A stretch of DNA of 64,000 nucleotides, taken from positions 178,001 to 242,000 of the forward strand of contig NZ_JARHUG010000006.1 of assembly GCF_029223185.1 (NCBI RefSeq). Direction: 5' to 3'. The position numbers and the translations under genes are program-made. The notes under the pieces are model-generated. The model was not told the origin of the DNA. It saw nothing but the letters and a program-made list of their open reading frames with translations, and searched no databases. Source of the stretch: Aliiglaciecola sp. CAU 1673. Its GTDB lineage: Bacteria; Pseudomonadota; Gammaproteobacteria; Enterobacterales; Alteromonadaceae. Position 1 is the stretch's first letter. Each line of letters begins with the position of its first letter. Shown piece by piece: positions 53,105 to 63,834 of this stretch.

Positions 53105-54877
53105 GTGAGTATTCCAGTACATGAATTTGATGCCGTCGTGATCGGCGCCGGTGGTGCAGGTATGCGCGCCGCCTTACAAATCTCTCAATCCGGTAAATCC
53201 TGTGCCTTGTTATCCAAGGTATTCCCAACACGTTCGCACACGGTATCTGCTCAAGGCGGTATCACCGTAGCATTGGGCAATGCTCACGACGATAACTGGG
53301 AATGGCACATGTACGATACCGTCAAAGGCTCCGACTATATCGGTGACCAGGACGCTATCGAATATATGTGTAAGACCGGTCCGGAAGCCATTATCGAGCT
53401 GGAAAACATGGGCCTGCCTTTCTCCCGTTTCGAGAACGGCCGTGTGTACCAGCGTCCTTTTGGTGGTCAGTCCAAGAATTTCGGTGGCGAGCAAGCCGCC
53501 CGCACGGCAGCGGCTGCTGACCGTACAGGTCACGCCCTGCTGCACCTGCTGTACCAGCAAAACGTGAAGAATCGCACCAAAGTATTTTCCGAGTGGTATG
53601 CACTGGATCTGGTCAAGAACCAGGACGGTGACGTCGTCGGCTGTACTGCTATCGATATCGAAACCGGCGAAGTAGTGTACTTCAAATCCAAAGCCGTGGT
53701 GCTGGCCACCGGTGGTGCGGGTCGTATCTATGCTTCTACCACTAACGCCCACATCAATACCGGTGACGGCGTCGGTATGGCCCTGCGTGCCGGAGTGCCG
53801 CTGCAGGACATGGAAATGTGGCAATTCCACCCCACCGGTATCGCCGGTGCCGGGGTGCTGGTCACCGAAGGTTGCCGTGGTGAAGGCGGTTACCTCCTAA
53901 ACAAAGACGGCGAGCGCTTTATGGAGCGTTATGCGCCCAACGCCAAAGACCTGGCCGGTCGTGACGTTGTTGCCCGTTCCATGATGACCGAAATCCGCGA
54001 AGGTCGCGGCTGTGAAGGTCCATGGGGCGTGCATATCAAACTGAAGCTGGATCACCTGGGTAAAGAGGTGCTGGAATCACGCCTGCCGGGAATTTGTGAG
54101 CTGTCCCGTACCTTTGCTCACGTGGATCCGGTCAAAGAGCCGATTCCGGTTATTCCGACCTGTCACTATATGATGGGTGGTATTCCTACTAACGTAGACG
54201 GTCAGGCCATCGGTATCGACGAAAACGGTAACGAGAAACTGATCAACGGTCTGTTTGCCTGCGGCGAAATCGCCTGCGTTTCGGTGCATGGCGCCAACCG
54301 CCTGGGCGGCAATTCTCTGCTTGATCTGGTGGTGTTTGGTCGTGCTACCGGCCTGCATCTGGGCAAGGCCCTGAGTGAGCAAGCGCCAAGCCGTGATGCC
54401 TCTGCCTCTGATCTGGAAGCGGCGCTGGCCCGTTTCAATCGTTGGGAAAACTCCGAAGTGGGCAAGGGCGAAGATCCGGTACAGATTAAGAAAGACATGC
54501 AGAAATGTATGCAGCTTAACTTCTCGGTATTCCGTGAAGGTGACGCCATGGCCCAGGGCCTGGCTGAACTGAAGGAAATCCGTGAACGTCTGCAACATGC
54601 TCGTCTGGACGACAAGAGCAGCGACTTCAATACCCAGCGTATCGAATGTCTTGAGCTGGATAACCTGATGGAAACAGCATATGCCACTGCGGTTGCGGCT
54701 AACTTCCGTACCGAAAGCCGTGGCGCCCACAGCCGCTTCGATTATCCCGACCGGGATGACGACAACTGGTTGTGCCATTCCATTTATCGTCCACAGAGCG
54801 AGTCTATGACCAAGCGTGCGGTGAACATGACACCCAAGCTTCGTGAGGCCTTCCCGCCCAAGACTCGGACTTACTAA
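53105..54877 (+). CDS. sdhA: succinate dehydrogenase flavoprotein subunit
   Basis: 590 residues, GTG start with no gap after sdhD. N-terminal FAD-binding fold ([13 protein letters not shown]), the [10 protein letters not shown] region with the His that covalently carries FAD, the substrate-site FHPTGIAG and the [11 protein letters not shown] and [12 protein letters not shown] motifs. It oxidises succinate to fumarate and links the TCA cycle to the respiratory chain. Confidence 0.98.
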   Translation: MSIPVHEFDAVVIGAGGAGMRAALQISQSGKSCALLSKVFPTRSHTVSAQGGITVALGNAHDDNWEWHMYDTVKGSDYIGDQDAIEYMCKTGPEAIIELENMGLPFSRFENGRVYQRPFGGQSKNFGGEQAARTAAAADRTGHALLHLLYQQNVKNRTKVFSEWYALDLVKNQDGDVVGCTAIDIETGEVVYFKSKAVVLATGGAGRIYASTTNAHINTGDGVGMALRAGVPLQDMEMWQFHPTGIAGAGVLVTEGCRGEGGYLLNKDGERFMERYAPNAKDLAGRDVVARSMMTEIREGRGCEGPWGVHIKLKLDHLGKEVLESRLPGICELSRTFAHVDPVKEPIPVIPTCHYMMGGIPTNVDGQAIGIDENGNEKLINGLFACGEIACVSVHGANRLGGNSLLDLVVFGRATGLHLGKALSEQAPSRDASASDLEAALARFNRWENSEVGKGEDPVQIKKDMQKCMQLNFSVFREGDAMAQGLAELKEIRERLQHARLDDKSSDFNTQRIECLELDNLMETAYATAVAANFRTESRGAHSRFDYPDRDDDNWLCHSIYRPQSESMTKRAVNMTPKLREAFPPKTRTY

Positions 54878-54893
54878 GAGGAGCATGATTTAG

Positions 54894-55604
54894 ATGAAAT
54901 TGAATTTTTCAATTTATCGTTACAATCCTGATGTCGATAGTGCACCTCGGATGCAGGATTATCAGCTGGAAGCGGAAGACGGCCGTGACATGATGGTGCT
55001 GGATGCACTTATCCAACTGAAAGAGCAAGACCCTACGCTGGCGTTTCGTCGTTCCTGCCGTGAAGGTGTGTGCGGCTCAGACGGTTTGAACATGAATGGT
55101 AAGAATGGCCTGGCCTGTATCACGCCTTTGTCTGCCCTTAAAGGCGGCAAGATTGTGATCCGTCCATTGCCTGGTCTGCCTGTGGTGCGTGACCTGGTCG
55201 TCGATATGACCCAGTTCTACACCCAGTACGAGAAGATCAAGCCGTTCCTGATCAACGACAGCAAGCAGCCACCGGCCCGCGAATTCCTGCAATCACCACA
55301 AGAGCGTGAAAAGCTGGATGGCCTGTATGAGTGTATACTCTGTGCCTGCTGCTCCACGTCCTGTCCGTCATTCTGGTGGAATCCGGACAAGTTCATCGGC
55401 CCGGCCGGTTTGCTGCATGCCTACCGCTTCCTGGCTGACAGCCGCGACACCGCCACCGAAGAGCGTCTGAATGATTTGGATGACGCCTTCAGTGTGTTCC
55501 GTTGTCACGGTATTATGAACTGCGTGAGTGTTTGCCCCAAAGGCTTGAACCCGACCAAGGCGATTGGTCAGATCAAGTCTATGCTATTGCAACGGGCTGT
55601 TTAG
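54894..55604 (+). CDS. sdhB: succinate dehydrogenase iron-sulfur subunit
   Basis: 236 residues. Three cluster motifs: the [2Fe-2S] CREGVCGSDGLNMNG with a later LAC, the [4Fe-4S] CILCACCSTSCP and the [3Fe-4S] CHGIMNCVSVCPKGLNP. Passes electrons from SdhA to the membrane quinone. RBS AGAGGAGC precedes the ATG. Two hairpins separate it from sucA. Confidence 0.98.
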   Translation: MKLNFSIYRYNPDVDSAPRMQDYQLEAEDGRDMMVLDALIQLKEQDPTLAFRRSCREGVCGSDGLNMNGKNGLACITPLSALKGGKIVIRPLPGLPVVRDLVVDMTQFYTQYEKIKPFLINDSKQPPAREFLQSPQEREKLDGLYECILCACCSTSCPSFWWNPDKFIGPAGLLHAYRFLADSRDTATEERLNDLDDAFSVFRCHGIMNCVSVCPKGLNPTKAIGQIKSMLLQRAV

Positions 55605-55610
55605 TGTAAT

Positions 55611-55629
55611 AGCCGCGCCTGGCGCGGCT
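55611..55629 (+). terminator. intercistronic hairpin, sdhB-sucA gap (1)
   Basis: AGCCGCGCC/GGCGCGGCT, no T-run directly after. It could attenuate, stabilise or process the transcript between sdh and suc segments. Confidence 0.6.
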
Positions 55630-55645
55630 TGTTATGTTTTTGCTA

Positions 55646-55676
55646 AATAGCCATCCGCTAGGGGTGGCTATTTTTT
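55646..55676 (+). terminator. intercistronic terminator-like hairpin, sdhB-sucA gap (2)
   Basis: AATAGCCATCC and GGGTGGCTATT form a G-T-containing stem around a 5-nt loop, followed by six T (55671-55676). It probably allows partial readthrough into sucA. Confidence 0.7.
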
Positions 55677-55714
55677 GTATTTTAACTACCTGTCTTTTCG
55701 ATTAAGGGACAAAA

Positions 55715-58534
55715 ATGCTAGAAAGCGTGATGAAAGCATGGTGGGAATCGTCCCACATGGCTGGTGGTAACGCTGCTTACGTAGAAGAAGTCTACGAAGC
55801 ATATCTCGACGATCCCCAAAGCGTGTCACAAGAGTGGCGCGACATTTTTGACCATTTACCCAAGGTGGACGGCGTTGAGCTGGAATCCAAGCACAGCGTT
55901 ATCCGCGACCAGTTCCGCACGATGGCCAAACTTGGGCCCATGAGCCGCGTAGCCAAGGCGGTGGCCGCCAGTGCCCCTTCTGACGACAGACAGGTCAAAG
56001 TACTGCAGCTGATCAATGCCTATCGCTTCCGCGGTCATCAGCATGCCAATCTCGACCCGCTCGGGCTGTGGAAGCAGGAGCGAGTGCGTGATCTGGAACT
56101 GTCGCACCACGAACTGTCTGAAAAAGACTTCGACAGCGTATTTAACGTAGGCTCCTATGCCATCGGTCAGGACAGCATGCCCTTGGGCGAGCTGTTTAAG
56201 TCGCTGAACCGCACCTATTGCGGCAGCATCGGCGCCGAATACATGCATATTACCAATACCGAGCAGAAACGCTGGATCCAGCAGCGTATCGAATCGGTGC
56301 AGGCCAAGCCTGAATTCGACCGTGACACCAAGGTCAGTATTCTTAAAGGCCTGGTCGCAGCTGACGGCATGGAAAAATACTTAGGCTCCAAGTTCCCGGG
56401 TGCCAAGCGCTTCTCACTGGAAGGAGGCGATGCCCTTATTCCCATGCTCAAGAACCTGATCACCCACGCCGGTACCAACGGTGCCAAAGAAGTGGTGATC
56501 GGCATGGCCCACCGTGGCCGCTTAAACGTGTTGGTTAACGTACTGGGTAAAAACCCCTCCGTACTCTTTGATGAATTCTCCGGCAAACATGATGAGTCAT
56601 TGGGCTCAGGCGATGTGAAGTATCATGCCGGTTATTCTTCTGACTTTGCTACCCCGGGCGGCAACGTGCATTTGGCGCTGGCCTTTAACCCATCTCACCT
56701 GGAAATCGTTAACCCGGTGGTGATGGGTTCGGTACGTGCCCGTCAGGACAGACGTGGCTGCAAAGACGGCTCGTCAGTGGTGCCGGTGACTATCCACGGT
56801 GACTCTGCCATCGCCGGACAAGGCGTGGTGCAGGAAACCTTTAACATGTCGCAGACCCGTGGCTTTAAAGTCGGCGGTACGGTGCGCATCGTTATCAACA
56901 ACCAGGTTGGCTTTACCACGTCCAAGACCGAAGACGTGCGCTCCACGCAATACTGTACCGACATCGCCAAGATGGTACAGGCGCCGATTTTCCATGTGAA
57001 TTCAGACGACCCCGAAGCCGTGGTATTTGTCACCAAACTGGCCATGGATTATCGCAATACCTTTAAGCGCGATGTGGTGATTGACCTGGTTTGCTACCGT
57101 CGTCATGGACACAACGAAGCTGATGAGCCCAATGCCACTCAGCCACTGATGTACCAGAAGATTAAAAAGCATCCGGTACCCCGTGAAATTTATGCCGAGC
57201 AGCTGGTTGCAGAAGGCATTATACAGTCTCATGACGCTGACAAGTTGGTTAACGACTATCGTGCCGCTTTGGATCACGGCGCCTGTGTGGTTGAAGAATG
57301 GCGCCCGATGACCGAGCATTCGGTGGACTGGTCACCTTACCTTGGCCATGACTGGGATGCCGCCTATGACGGCAGCATTTCCGTAGATAAACTGCGTGAA
57401 CTGGGCGAAAAGCTGTGCAGCTATCCTGAAGATTTCGAGCTGCATTCGCGGGTTAACAAGCTGTATGAAGATCGTAAAACCATGATCGCCGGCGAAAAGC
57501 CGCTGGATTGGGGTATGGCCGAAACCCTGGCCTATGCCAGCATTGTCGAGCGTGGTAGTCGTATCCGTCTGACCGGACAGGATTCTGGCCGTGGTACCTT
57601 CTTCCACCGCCATGCGGTGATGCACAACCAAAAAGACGCCAGCACTTTTATGCCATTGCAGCATATTAGTGAAGAACAGGGCTCTATCGAAATTTATGAC
57701 TCGGTATTGTCTGAAGAAGCGGCAATGGCCTTCGAATATGGTTATTCCACTGCCGAACCCGGCTGTTTGACCATTTGGGAAGCCCAGTTTGGTGACTTCG
57801 CCAACGGTGCCCAGGTAGTGATTGACCAATTCCTGTGTTCCGGCGAGCACAAGTGGGGACGTTTATGCGGCCTGACCCTGTTGTTGCCCCATGGCTACGA
57901 AGGGCAGGGACCAGAGCATAGCTCGGCCCGTCTCGAGCGTTTCCTGCAACTATGCGCCGATCACAACTGGCAGGTCTGTGTACCGTCAACGCCAGCGCAG
58001 GTATTTCATATGCTGCGTCGTCAGATGATCCGTCCGATGCGCCGCCCACTGATTGTGATGTCGCCTAAGTCATTGCTGCGTCATCCGCTGGCAGTGTCTT
58101 CGCTGGAAGAGCTGGCAGAAGGCGTTTTCAAAAACGTAATTGGCGAGATTGACGATATTAATCCGGCCAATGTTAAAAAAGTGGTGCTGTGCTCCGGCAA
58201 AGTTTACTACGATCTGCTCGATCAGCGCCGCAAGAACGAACAGGATGATGTGGCCATCATCCGTATCGAACAGCTGTATCCTTTCCCGCACAAAGAGATT
58301 GAAGAGGTGCTTAAGCCCTTTAGCCATGTGAAGGATTGGGTATGGTGCCAGGAAGAGCCGCAAAACCAGGGCGCCTGGTATTGCAGCCAGCATCACTTCT
58401 GGGCCTCCATCCCTTCCGGGGCGAAGCTCAGCTACGCAGGCCGCGCCGCTTCCTCTGCGCCGGCGGTTGGCTATATCTCAATTCACAACCAGCAGCAGAA
58501 AGCGCTGGTTGACGATGCCTTACAGACTAAATAA
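55715..58534 (+). CDS. sucA: 2-oxoglutarate dehydrogenase E1 component
   Basis: 939 residues, the usual length. Thiamine-diphosphate-dependent decarboxylase of the oxoglutarate complex. N-terminal ESSHMAGGNAAYVEEVYEAY mediates complex assembly. MAHRGRLNVLVNVLGKNP, HGDSAIAGQGVVQE and the RRHGHNEADEP loop belong to the ThDP/2-oxoglutarate site. The C-terminal transketolase-type half is complete. It precedes sucB by 9 nt. Confidence 0.98.
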   Translation: MLESVMKAWWESSHMAGGNAAYVEEVYEAYLDDPQSVSQEWRDIFDHLPKVDGVELESKHSVIRDQFRTMAKLGPMSRVAKAVAASAPSDDRQVKVLQLINAYRFRGHQHANLDPLGLWKQERVRDLELSHHELSEKDFDSVFNVGSYAIGQDSMPLGELFKSLNRTYCGSIGAEYMHITNTEQKRWIQQRIESVQAKPEFDRDTKVSILKGLVAADGMEKYLGSKFPGAKRFSLEGGDALIPMLKNLITHAGTNGAKEVVIGMAHRGRLNVLVNVLGKNPSVLFDEFSGKHDESLGSGDVKYHAGYSSDFATPGGNVHLALAFNPSHLEIVNPVVMGSVRARQDRRGCKDGSSVVPVTIHGDSAIAGQGVVQETFNMSQTRGFKVGGTVRIVINNQVGFTTSKTEDVRSTQYCTDIAKMVQAPIFHVNSDDPEAVVFVTKLAMDYRNTFKRDVVIDLVCYRRHGHNEADEPNATQPLMYQKIKKHPVPREIYAEQLVAEGIIQSHDADKLVNDYRAALDHGACVVEEWRPMTEHSVDWSPYLGHDWDAAYDGSISVDKLRELGEKLCSYPEDFELHSRVNKLYEDRKTMIAGEKPLDWGMAETLAYASIVERGSRIRLTGQDSGRGTFFHRHAVMHNQKDASTFMPLQHISEEQGSIEIYDSVLSEEAAMAFEYGYSTAEPGCLTIWEAQFGDFANGAQVVIDQFLCSGEHKWGRLCGLTLLLPHGYEGQGPEHSSARLERFLQLCADHNWQVCVPSTPAQVFHMLRRQMIRPMRRPLIVMSPKSLLRHPLAVSSLEELAEGVFKNVIGEIDDINPANVKKVVLCSGKVYYDLLDQRRKNEQDDVAIIRIEQLYPFPHKEIEEVLKPFSHVKDWVWCQEEPQNQGAWYCSQHHFWASIPSGAKLSYAGRAASSAPAVGYISIHNQQQKALVDDALQTK

Positions 58535-58543
58535 GGGAACAGC

Positions 58544-60085
58544 ATGAGCATAGAAATAAAAGTCCCGGTCCTGCCCGAATCCGTAGCCGACGCCACCATT
58601 GCCACCTGGCATGTGGCCGAGGGTGATAAGGTTTCCCGAGACCAGCACTTAGTTGATATTGAGACCGACAAAGTGGTGCTGGAAGTGGTTGCCCCTGCCG
58701 ATGGCGTAATGGGTGAGATCCGTCAGGGCGAAGGCGCCACCGTTAAGGCTGAAGAAGTAATTGCGACCCTGAGTGAGGGCAGCAGCAAGGGCGACAGTAA
58801 GGGCAATGGAGAGGAAAAATCAGCCTCCAAGTCTGATGACGCCGAAGACAAACCATCCAAGTCATCCAGTGACAGTAGCAAAGGTGAAACTGTGGAAATC
58901 AAAGTACCCGTATTGCCGGAGTCGGTAGCGGACGCCACCGTGGCCACTTGGCATGTGAAGCCAGGCGAGCAAGTCTCCCGTGACCAGAACCTGGTCGATA
59001 TCGAAACCGACAAAGTCGTACTCGAAGTGGTCGCGCCCGCCGATGGCGCGCTGGAAGAGATCCTGGCCGAAGAAGGCGCCACCGTTAGCGCCGAGCAGGT
59101 GATCGCTAAGTTTAAGGCCGGTGCCGGTGCAGCCAAGGCGCAAGAGAAATCCGACAGCAATGACAGCGGCAAAGAAGAATCAAGCGATGACAGCGATGCA
59201 CTGAGCCCCTCTGTGCGTCGCCTGCTGGCCGAGAAAGGTGTTGACCCTGCAAAAATCAAGGGTACCGGTAAAAATGGCCGTATTACCAAAGAAGATGTCG
59301 AGAAGCATCTGAAAGGCGGCGATAAGCCTGCCGCTGCACCGGCGCCAGCCACTGCTGCCGCACCTGCAGTATCCGGTATGGCTGAGCGTACCGAGAAGCG
59401 CGTGCCCATGACCCGTCTGCGTAAGACAATTGCCACCCGTCTGCTGGAAGCCAGGAACAGCACGGCCATGTTGACCACTTTCAATGAAGTTAACATGAAG
59501 CCGATTATGGACCTGCGTAAGCAATACCAGGATGTGTTTGAGAAGCGTCACGGTATTCGCCTTGGCTTTATGTCTTTCTACGTGAAAGCCGTCACCGAAG
59601 CCCTGAAGCGCTTCCCTGAAGTGAATGCTTCCATTGATGGCGACGATATTTGCTATCACAACTACTTTGATATCAGCATTGCCGTGTCCACACCACGTGG
59701 TCTGGTAACGCCTGTGCTGCGCGACTGTGACCAGTTGTCGGTCGCCGATGTGGAAAAGGGCATCAAAGATTTGGCCATTAAAGGCCGTGACGGCAAGTTG
59801 GCGATGGCCGACCTGCAAGGCGGTAACTTCACTATCACCAATGGTGGTGTGTTTGGTTCGCTGCTGTCTACCCCCATCATCAACCCACCACAAAGCGCCA
59901 TCCTGGGCATGCACAAGATCCAGGACCGCCCCATGGTGGTGGACGGCAAGATTGAGATCCTGCCAATGATGTACCTGGCGCTGTCTTATGATCACCGTAT
60001 CATCGACGGCAAAGAGTCAGTGGGCTTCCTGGTTACCGTCAAGGAGCTTCTGGAAGATCCAACGCGTCTGCTGCTGGACGTTTAA
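58544..60085 (+). CDS. sucB: dihydrolipoyl succinyltransferase (E2) with two lipoyl domains
   Basis: 513 residues, ~100 longer than typical SucB. Lipoyl domain 1 (~1-78) and lipoyl domain 2 (~116-192) are near-identical, each with the lipoyl-lysine motif [11 protein letters not shown] (Lys43, Lys157). They are joined by a Ser/Lys/Asp-rich linker. The E1/E3-binding domain follows (~220-256), then an Ala/Pro linker and the succinyltransferase domain with [11 protein letters not shown] (His484, Asp488) near the C-terminus. The lipoyl duplication is the notable feature; most SucB proteins have one. The complex's E3 (Lpd) is not in this window. Confidence 0.96.
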   Translation: MSIEIKVPVLPESVADATIATWHVAEGDKVSRDQHLVDIETDKVVLEVVAPADGVMGEIRQGEGATVKAEEVIATLSEGSSKGDSKGNGEEKSASKSDDAEDKPSKSSSDSSKGETVEIKVPVLPESVADATVATWHVKPGEQVSRDQNLVDIETDKVVLEVVAPADGALEEILAEEGATVSAEQVIAKFKAGAGAAKAQEKSDSNDSGKEESSDDSDALSPSVRRLLAEKGVDPAKIKGTGKNGRITKEDVEKHLKGGDKPAAAPAPATAAAPAVSGMAERTEKRVPMTRLRKTIATRLLEARNSTAMLTTFNEVNMKPIMDLRKQYQDVFEKRHGIRLGFMSFYVKAVTEALKRFPEVNASIDGDDICYHNYFDISIAVSTPRGLVTPVLRDCDQLSVADVEKGIKDLAIKGRDGKLAMADLQGGNFTITNGGVFGSLLSTPIINPPQSAILGMHKIQDRPMVVDGKIEILPMMYLALSYDHRIIDGKESVGFLVTVKELLEDPTRLLLDV

Positions 60086-60098
60086 TTTCATCAGTACG

Positions 60099-60114
60099 CC
60101 CCGGTTCGCCGGGG
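60099..60114 (+). other. intra-operon hairpin with TTCG loop
   Basis: CCCCGG-TTCG-CCGGGG between sucB and sucC, in the 130-nt gap. Not followed by T's, so more likely an RNA stability or processing element than a terminator. Confidence 0.55.
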
Positions 60115-60215
60115 GACAGATAGGCGCCGGCACCGCTGTTTCCATAGAGACACCGGGGCCGGCGATTAAAACTGCAAACGCAGTGTTATCACAGCAAAAA
60201 AACGGAAAAAACGCC

Positions 60216-61385
60216 ATGAACTTGCATGAATATCAGGGCAAACAACTATTTGCCGAATACGGCTTACCCGTTTCCGAAGGGTATGCAGCCGATACGCCAC
60301 AGGCCGCAGTAGAAGCGGCTGAGCGCATCGGTGGAAACCAGTGGGTAGTCAAGTGCCAGGTCCACGCCGGTGGCCGCGGCAAGGCTGGCGGTGTGAAGCT
60401 GGTCAAGACCAAAGACGAAATCCGTCAATTTGCTCAGCATTGGTTGGGTAAAAACCTGGTGACCTACCAGACTGACGAGCATGGTCAGCCGGTCAACAAG
60501 ATCCTGGTGGAATCCTGCACCGACATCGACAAAGAGCTTTATCTGGGTGCGGTTGTTGACCGTTCTACCCGTCGCGTGGTGTTTATGGCTTCTACCGAAG
60601 GTGGTGTAGAAATCGAGAAAGTGGCAGAAGAAACCCCTGAGAAGATCCTCAAGGCTGCCATCGATCCACTGGTCGGCGCACAGCCTTACCAGGCCCGTGA
60701 AATCGCCTTTAAACTGGGCCTTGAAGGCGCACAGATCAAGCAATTCACTAACATCTTCCTGGGCCTGGCCAAGATGTTCGTTGATCTGGACGTTGCCCTG
60801 ATTGAGATCAACCCGCTGGTGATCAAGACCGACGGCAACCTGCACTGCCTGGATGCCAAGCTAGTGATCGACTCCAACGCCATGTACCGTCAGCCCAAGC
60901 TGCGCGACATGCACGACCCGTCTCAGGAAGATGAGCGTGAATCCCGTGCTGCCAAGTGGGAGCTGAACTACGTAGCTCTGGAAGGTAACATCGGTTGTAT
61001 GGTTAACGGTGCTGGCCTTGCCATGGGTACCATGGACATCGTCAAACTGCACGGTGGCCAGCCTGCCAACTTCCTGGATGTGGGCGGCGGCGCGACCAAA
61101 GAGCGCGTGACCGAAGCATTCAAGATCATCCTCTCTGACGCCAATGTACAGGCGGTTCTGGTTAACATCTTCGGCGGTATCGTACGCTGCGACATGATTG
61201 CCGAAGGCATCATCGGCGCCGTGGAAGAAGTAGGCGTAAACGTGCCGGTTGTGGTTCGCCTTGAAGGCAACAACGCTGAGCTTGGCGCCAAGAAACTGGA
61301 AGAATGTGAATTGAATATCATCGCTGCTACCAGCCTGACCGACGCTGCGCAGAAAGTGGTAGCTGCCGCCGGAGGTGCAAAATGA
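60216..61385 (+). CDS. sucC: succinyl-CoA synthetase beta subunit
   Basis: 389 residues from the ATG at 60216 ([20 protein letters not shown], the universal start of the family); the open frame extends upstream through the sucB end but is not coding there. ATP-grasp domain with [18 protein letters not shown]-terminal ligase domain with [16 protein letters not shown]. Forms the alpha-beta enzyme that makes ATP or GTP from succinyl-CoA. Overlaps sucD (ATGA). Confidence 0.97.
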   Translation: MNLHEYQGKQLFAEYGLPVSEGYAADTPQAAVEAAERIGGNQWVVKCQVHAGGRGKAGGVKLVKTKDEIRQFAQHWLGKNLVTYQTDEHGQPVNKILVESCTDIDKELYLGAVVDRSTRRVVFMASTEGGVEIEKVAEETPEKILKAAIDPLVGAQPYQAREIAFKLGLEGAQIKQFTNIFLGLAKMFVDLDVALIEINPLVIKTDGNLHCLDAKLVIDSNAMYRQPKLRDMHDPSQEDERESRAAKWELNYVALEGNIGCMVNGAGLAMGTMDIVKLHGGQPANFLDVGGGATKERVTEAFKIILSDANVQAVLVNIFGGIVRCDMIAEGIIGAVEEVGVNVPVVVRLEGNNAELGAKKLEECELNIIAATSLTDAAQKVVAAAGGAK

Positions 61386-62254
61386 GCGTATTGATTAACA
61401 AAAATACCAAGGTTATCTGCCAGGGTTTCACCGGCGGACAGGGCACCTTCCACTCTGAGCAGGCGCTGGCCTATGGCACGCAAATGGTTGGCGGTGTAAC
61501 CCCAGGTAAAGGCGGCACCACGCATTTAGGTCTGCCTGTATTTGATACCGTAAAAGAAGCCGTTGCCGCCACCGGCGCCACTGCCTCTGTGATTTACGTA
61601 CCGGCGCCTTTCTGTAAAGACTCCATCATCGAAGCAGCCGATGCCGGCATCGAGCTTATCGTCTGTATCACCGAAGGCATTCCCACTATGGATATGCTGT
61701 TCGTGAAAGAGTACATCACCCAGAAAGGCGTACGCATGATCGGTCCAAACTGCCCGGGTGTGATCACCCCCGGCGAGTGCAAGATCGGCATCATGCCTGG
61801 TCATATCCACAAGCCTGGCAAGGTGGGTATCGTGTCACGCTCTGGCACCCTGACCTATGAAGCGGTTAAGCAGACCACAGACGAAGGCTTCGGCCAGTCT
61901 ACCTGCGTAGGTATCGGTGGCGACCCGATCCCTGGCTCTAACTTCATCGACATCCTGAAATTGTTCCAGGACGATCCACAGACCGAAGCCATCATCATGA
62001 TCGGTGAAATCGGTGGCTCTGCCGAAGAAGAAGCCGCTGCCTTTATCAAGGAAAACGTCACCAAGCCAGTAGTGTCCTACATCGCTGGTGTGACTGCTCC
62101 TCCAGGTAAGCGTATGGGCCACGCCGGTGCCATCATCTCTGGTGGTAAAGGCACCGCCGATGAGAAATTCAAGGCCCTGCAAGACGCTGGTGTAACCACT
62201 GTGCGTTCACTGGCCGATATCGGCAAGGCACTACGCGAGCGTACCGGCTGGTAA
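61382..62254 (+). CDS. sucD: succinyl-CoA synthetase alpha subunit
   Basis: 290 residues. CoA-binding Rossmann domain ([19 protein letters not shown]) and the active phospho-His motif [15 protein letters not shown]. The final gene of the sdhCDAB-sucABCD operon; a terminator follows ~45 nt after the stop. Confidence 0.98.
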   Translation: MSVLINKNTKVICQGFTGGQGTFHSEQALAYGTQMVGGVTPGKGGTTHLGLPVFDTVKEAVAATGATASVIYVPAPFCKDSIIEAADAGIELIVCITEGIPTMDMLFVKEYITQKGVRMIGPNCPGVITPGECKIGIMPGHIHKPGKVGIVSRSGTLTYEAVKQTTDEGFGQSTCVGIGGDPIPGSNFIDILKLFQDDPQTEAIIMIGEIGGSAEEEAAAFIKENVTKPVVSYIAGVTAPPGKRMGHAGAIISGGKGTADEKFKALQDAGVTTVRSLADIGKALRERTGW

Positions 62255-62298
62255 AAGCTGGCTACGAGCTACGAGCTGCGAGGTTCGAGTAGAAAAAG

Positions 62299-62322
62299 GG
62301 CGACCAACTGGTCGCCTTTTTT
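62299..62322 (+). terminator. terminator of the sdh-suc operon
   Basis: GGCGACC, loop AACT, GGTCGCC, then TTTTTTG; a strong rho-independent terminator. Confidence 0.92.
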
Positions 62323-62398
62323 GTTTTTTACCACCGAGACACAGAGGGCACAGAGAGGAGGGAGTCAGTTTTTACTCATAAACCTTGTAACTATTCTT

Positions 62399-62436
62399 CA
62401 CTCCTCACTCCTCACTCCTCACTCCTCACTCCTCAC
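62399..62436. repeat. CACTCCT tandem repeat, five units plus CAC
   Basis: Five perfect CACTCCT units (62399-62433) and a partial sixth. The flanking 62331-62355 sequence (CACCGAGACACAGAGGGCAC) and the 62264-62290 stretch of CTACGAG-like units resemble short dispersed repeats common in gammaproteobacterial intergenic DNA. The 282 bp before intI hold no gene. Confidence 0.85.
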
Positions 62437-62536
62437 GAATCGATGACACCAACCGACTGGTTTATGCCATAGAAGAAACGGCAGTTACTATTATTTCCTG
62501 CCGTTATTACTATTAATCTGGGCATTGGTCGCCTTT

Positions 62537-63541
62537 TTATGCAGCCTGATATGAGGAGACAGGTTCACCAACGCTATTGCCCAGAAGCGCATCCACCGGA
62601 CTCATTACCCCCGCATGGTGACGGCCCAGAACATGGGTGTAGATTTGCGTAGTTTTAATATCGCTATGACCCAACAGCTCCTGAATAGTACGCAAATCTG
62701 TACCCTGTTCCAGTAGGTGGGTGGCAAAGGAGTGACGCAAGGTATGGCAAGTCGCCAATTCATTCACACCTGACGCTATGACCGCTTTTTTGACTGCACG
62801 CTGAAGCGTTTTCTCATGAATATGATGGCGCTTCAACAGGCCATCATCAGGATCGGTTGAAAGGTTGTCTGAGGGAAACAGAAACTGAAAGCTTAAGCTC
62901 TTGGCCGAGTTAGGATACTTTCGGGCTAGCGCGTAGGGCATATTCACTAAACCAGATCCCTTTTCCAAATCGGCCCGGTGTTGGATACGCACCCGGTCAA
63001 TCTGCTTACCAAGCTCTATCTTTAGCATCGATGGCATCAATGTAACGCGATCTTTCGCCCCTTTACCGTTGTGTATCACTATGCTGCTATGCACAAAATC
63101 CAGGTCGCCAACACGAAGACGCAAACACTCACTTAGACGCAGTCCACAGCCGTACATGATTTTGGCCATAAGAGACAATTGGCCGGACATACAACCAATC
63201 AACTTCTGCACATCCTGGCGAGTCAGGACTACAGGCAGTTTTTGCCGGGGCTTGGCGCGAACGGCATTAATACCCTCTAAAGGACGATTCAGTACCGCTT
63301 TAAACAAAAACAGCAAGGCATTGAGGGCGATAGATTGAGTGGCGGGAGATACATTGCGTTTTACTGCCAGAAAACTCAAAAATCGCTCAACTTCAGGTAC
63401 ACCATGCTCTGCAGGATGTGCCATCTTGTGAAAACGTAGGTAAACACAAATCCAATGCCAGTAGGTTTTCTCCGTTTTTTGCGCGTAATGCCGAAGCTTA
63501 ATGGCTTCGTGAAACTGTCGTTTTAGATCGCCTTTAGCCAT
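62537..63541 (-). CDS. intI: integron-type tyrosine integrase (IntI)
   Basis: 334 residues. Tyrosine recombinase with Arg135 (CGLRLSECL), His266/Arg269 ([10 protein letters not shown]), His292 (LLGHSD) and Tyr301 (TQIYTHV). The segment [20 protein letters not shown] (~205-224) is the extra region that separates integron integrases from ordinary phage-type integrases. Such enzymes recombine attC cassettes at attI next to the integrase promoter. A perfect CTGT-N8-ACAG LexA box lies 24 nt upstream, as in known SOS-regulated integrons. No cassette is recognised in the ~290 nt before the IS. Confidence 0.9.
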   Translation of the reverse strand: MAKGDLKRQFHEAIKLRHYAQKTEKTYWHWICVYLRFHKMAHPAEHGVPEVERFLSFLAVKRNVSPATQSIALNALLFLFKAVLNRPLEGINAVRAKPRQKLPVVLTRQDVQKLIGCMSGQLSLMAKIMYGCGLRLSECLRLRVGDLDFVHSSIVIHNGKGAKDRVTLMPSMLKIELGKQIDRVRIQHRADLEKGSGLVNMPYALARKYPNSAKSLSFQFLFPSDNLSTDPDDGLLKRHHIHEKTLQRAVKKAVIASGVNELATCHTLRHSFATHLLEQGTDLRTIQELLGHSDIKTTQIYTHVLGRHHAGVMSPVDALLGNSVGEPVSSYQAA

Positions 63542-63834
63542 GGTTATAACCTCGCAGAATATAGCTGTATATAAATACAGTTAATGTATAGTTCATACTT
63601 CCATATGACGCAATTCCAGGCCGTCGTTGAAAAAGCTGGAAAATGGACAAGACGTGAAATACAGTGACGATACAAAGATTTGACCAAGGCAGGCAAGAAT
63701 CCGGTCAGGGAACATAGACGACAGCTGTCGCTTTACACGCCGTATAGCACATAGACCGACACCCGCTACCTATTGATCCATACCAACAAGACTGGACACC
63801 TCGTTAAGCGATAGAATCGCAATCGAGGTGAAGC
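63542..63834. other. intI upstream region, possible attI zone
   Basis: 293 bp between intI and the transposase fragment, where attI and a first cassette would normally lie. Apart from the LexA box I find no convincing attC or attI. A GTTAAGC heptamer (63803-63809) matches the GTTRRRY core but sits within the likely IS end. Confidence 0.4.
63565..63580 (-). promoter_or_regulatory. LexA (SOS) box upstream of intI
   Basis: CTGTATATAAATACAG, a perfect CTGT-N8-ACAG palindrome close to the E. coli consensus, located 24 nt upstream of the intI start. LexA control of integron integrase is established in other bacteria. Confidence 0.8.

Noticed and set aside
59988..60215. N-terminal extension of sucC into sucB
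   Set aside because: SucC family begins MNLHEYQGK at 60216; the upstream frame is an artefact of overlap.
62255..62536. CRISPR-like array from short repeats
   Set aside because: Repeats are 7 bp and contiguous, with no spacers.
63803..63809. GTTAAGC heptamer as an attI/attC core site
   Set aside because: Matches the degenerate core by chance often and probably lies in the IS left end; no paired inverse site seen.
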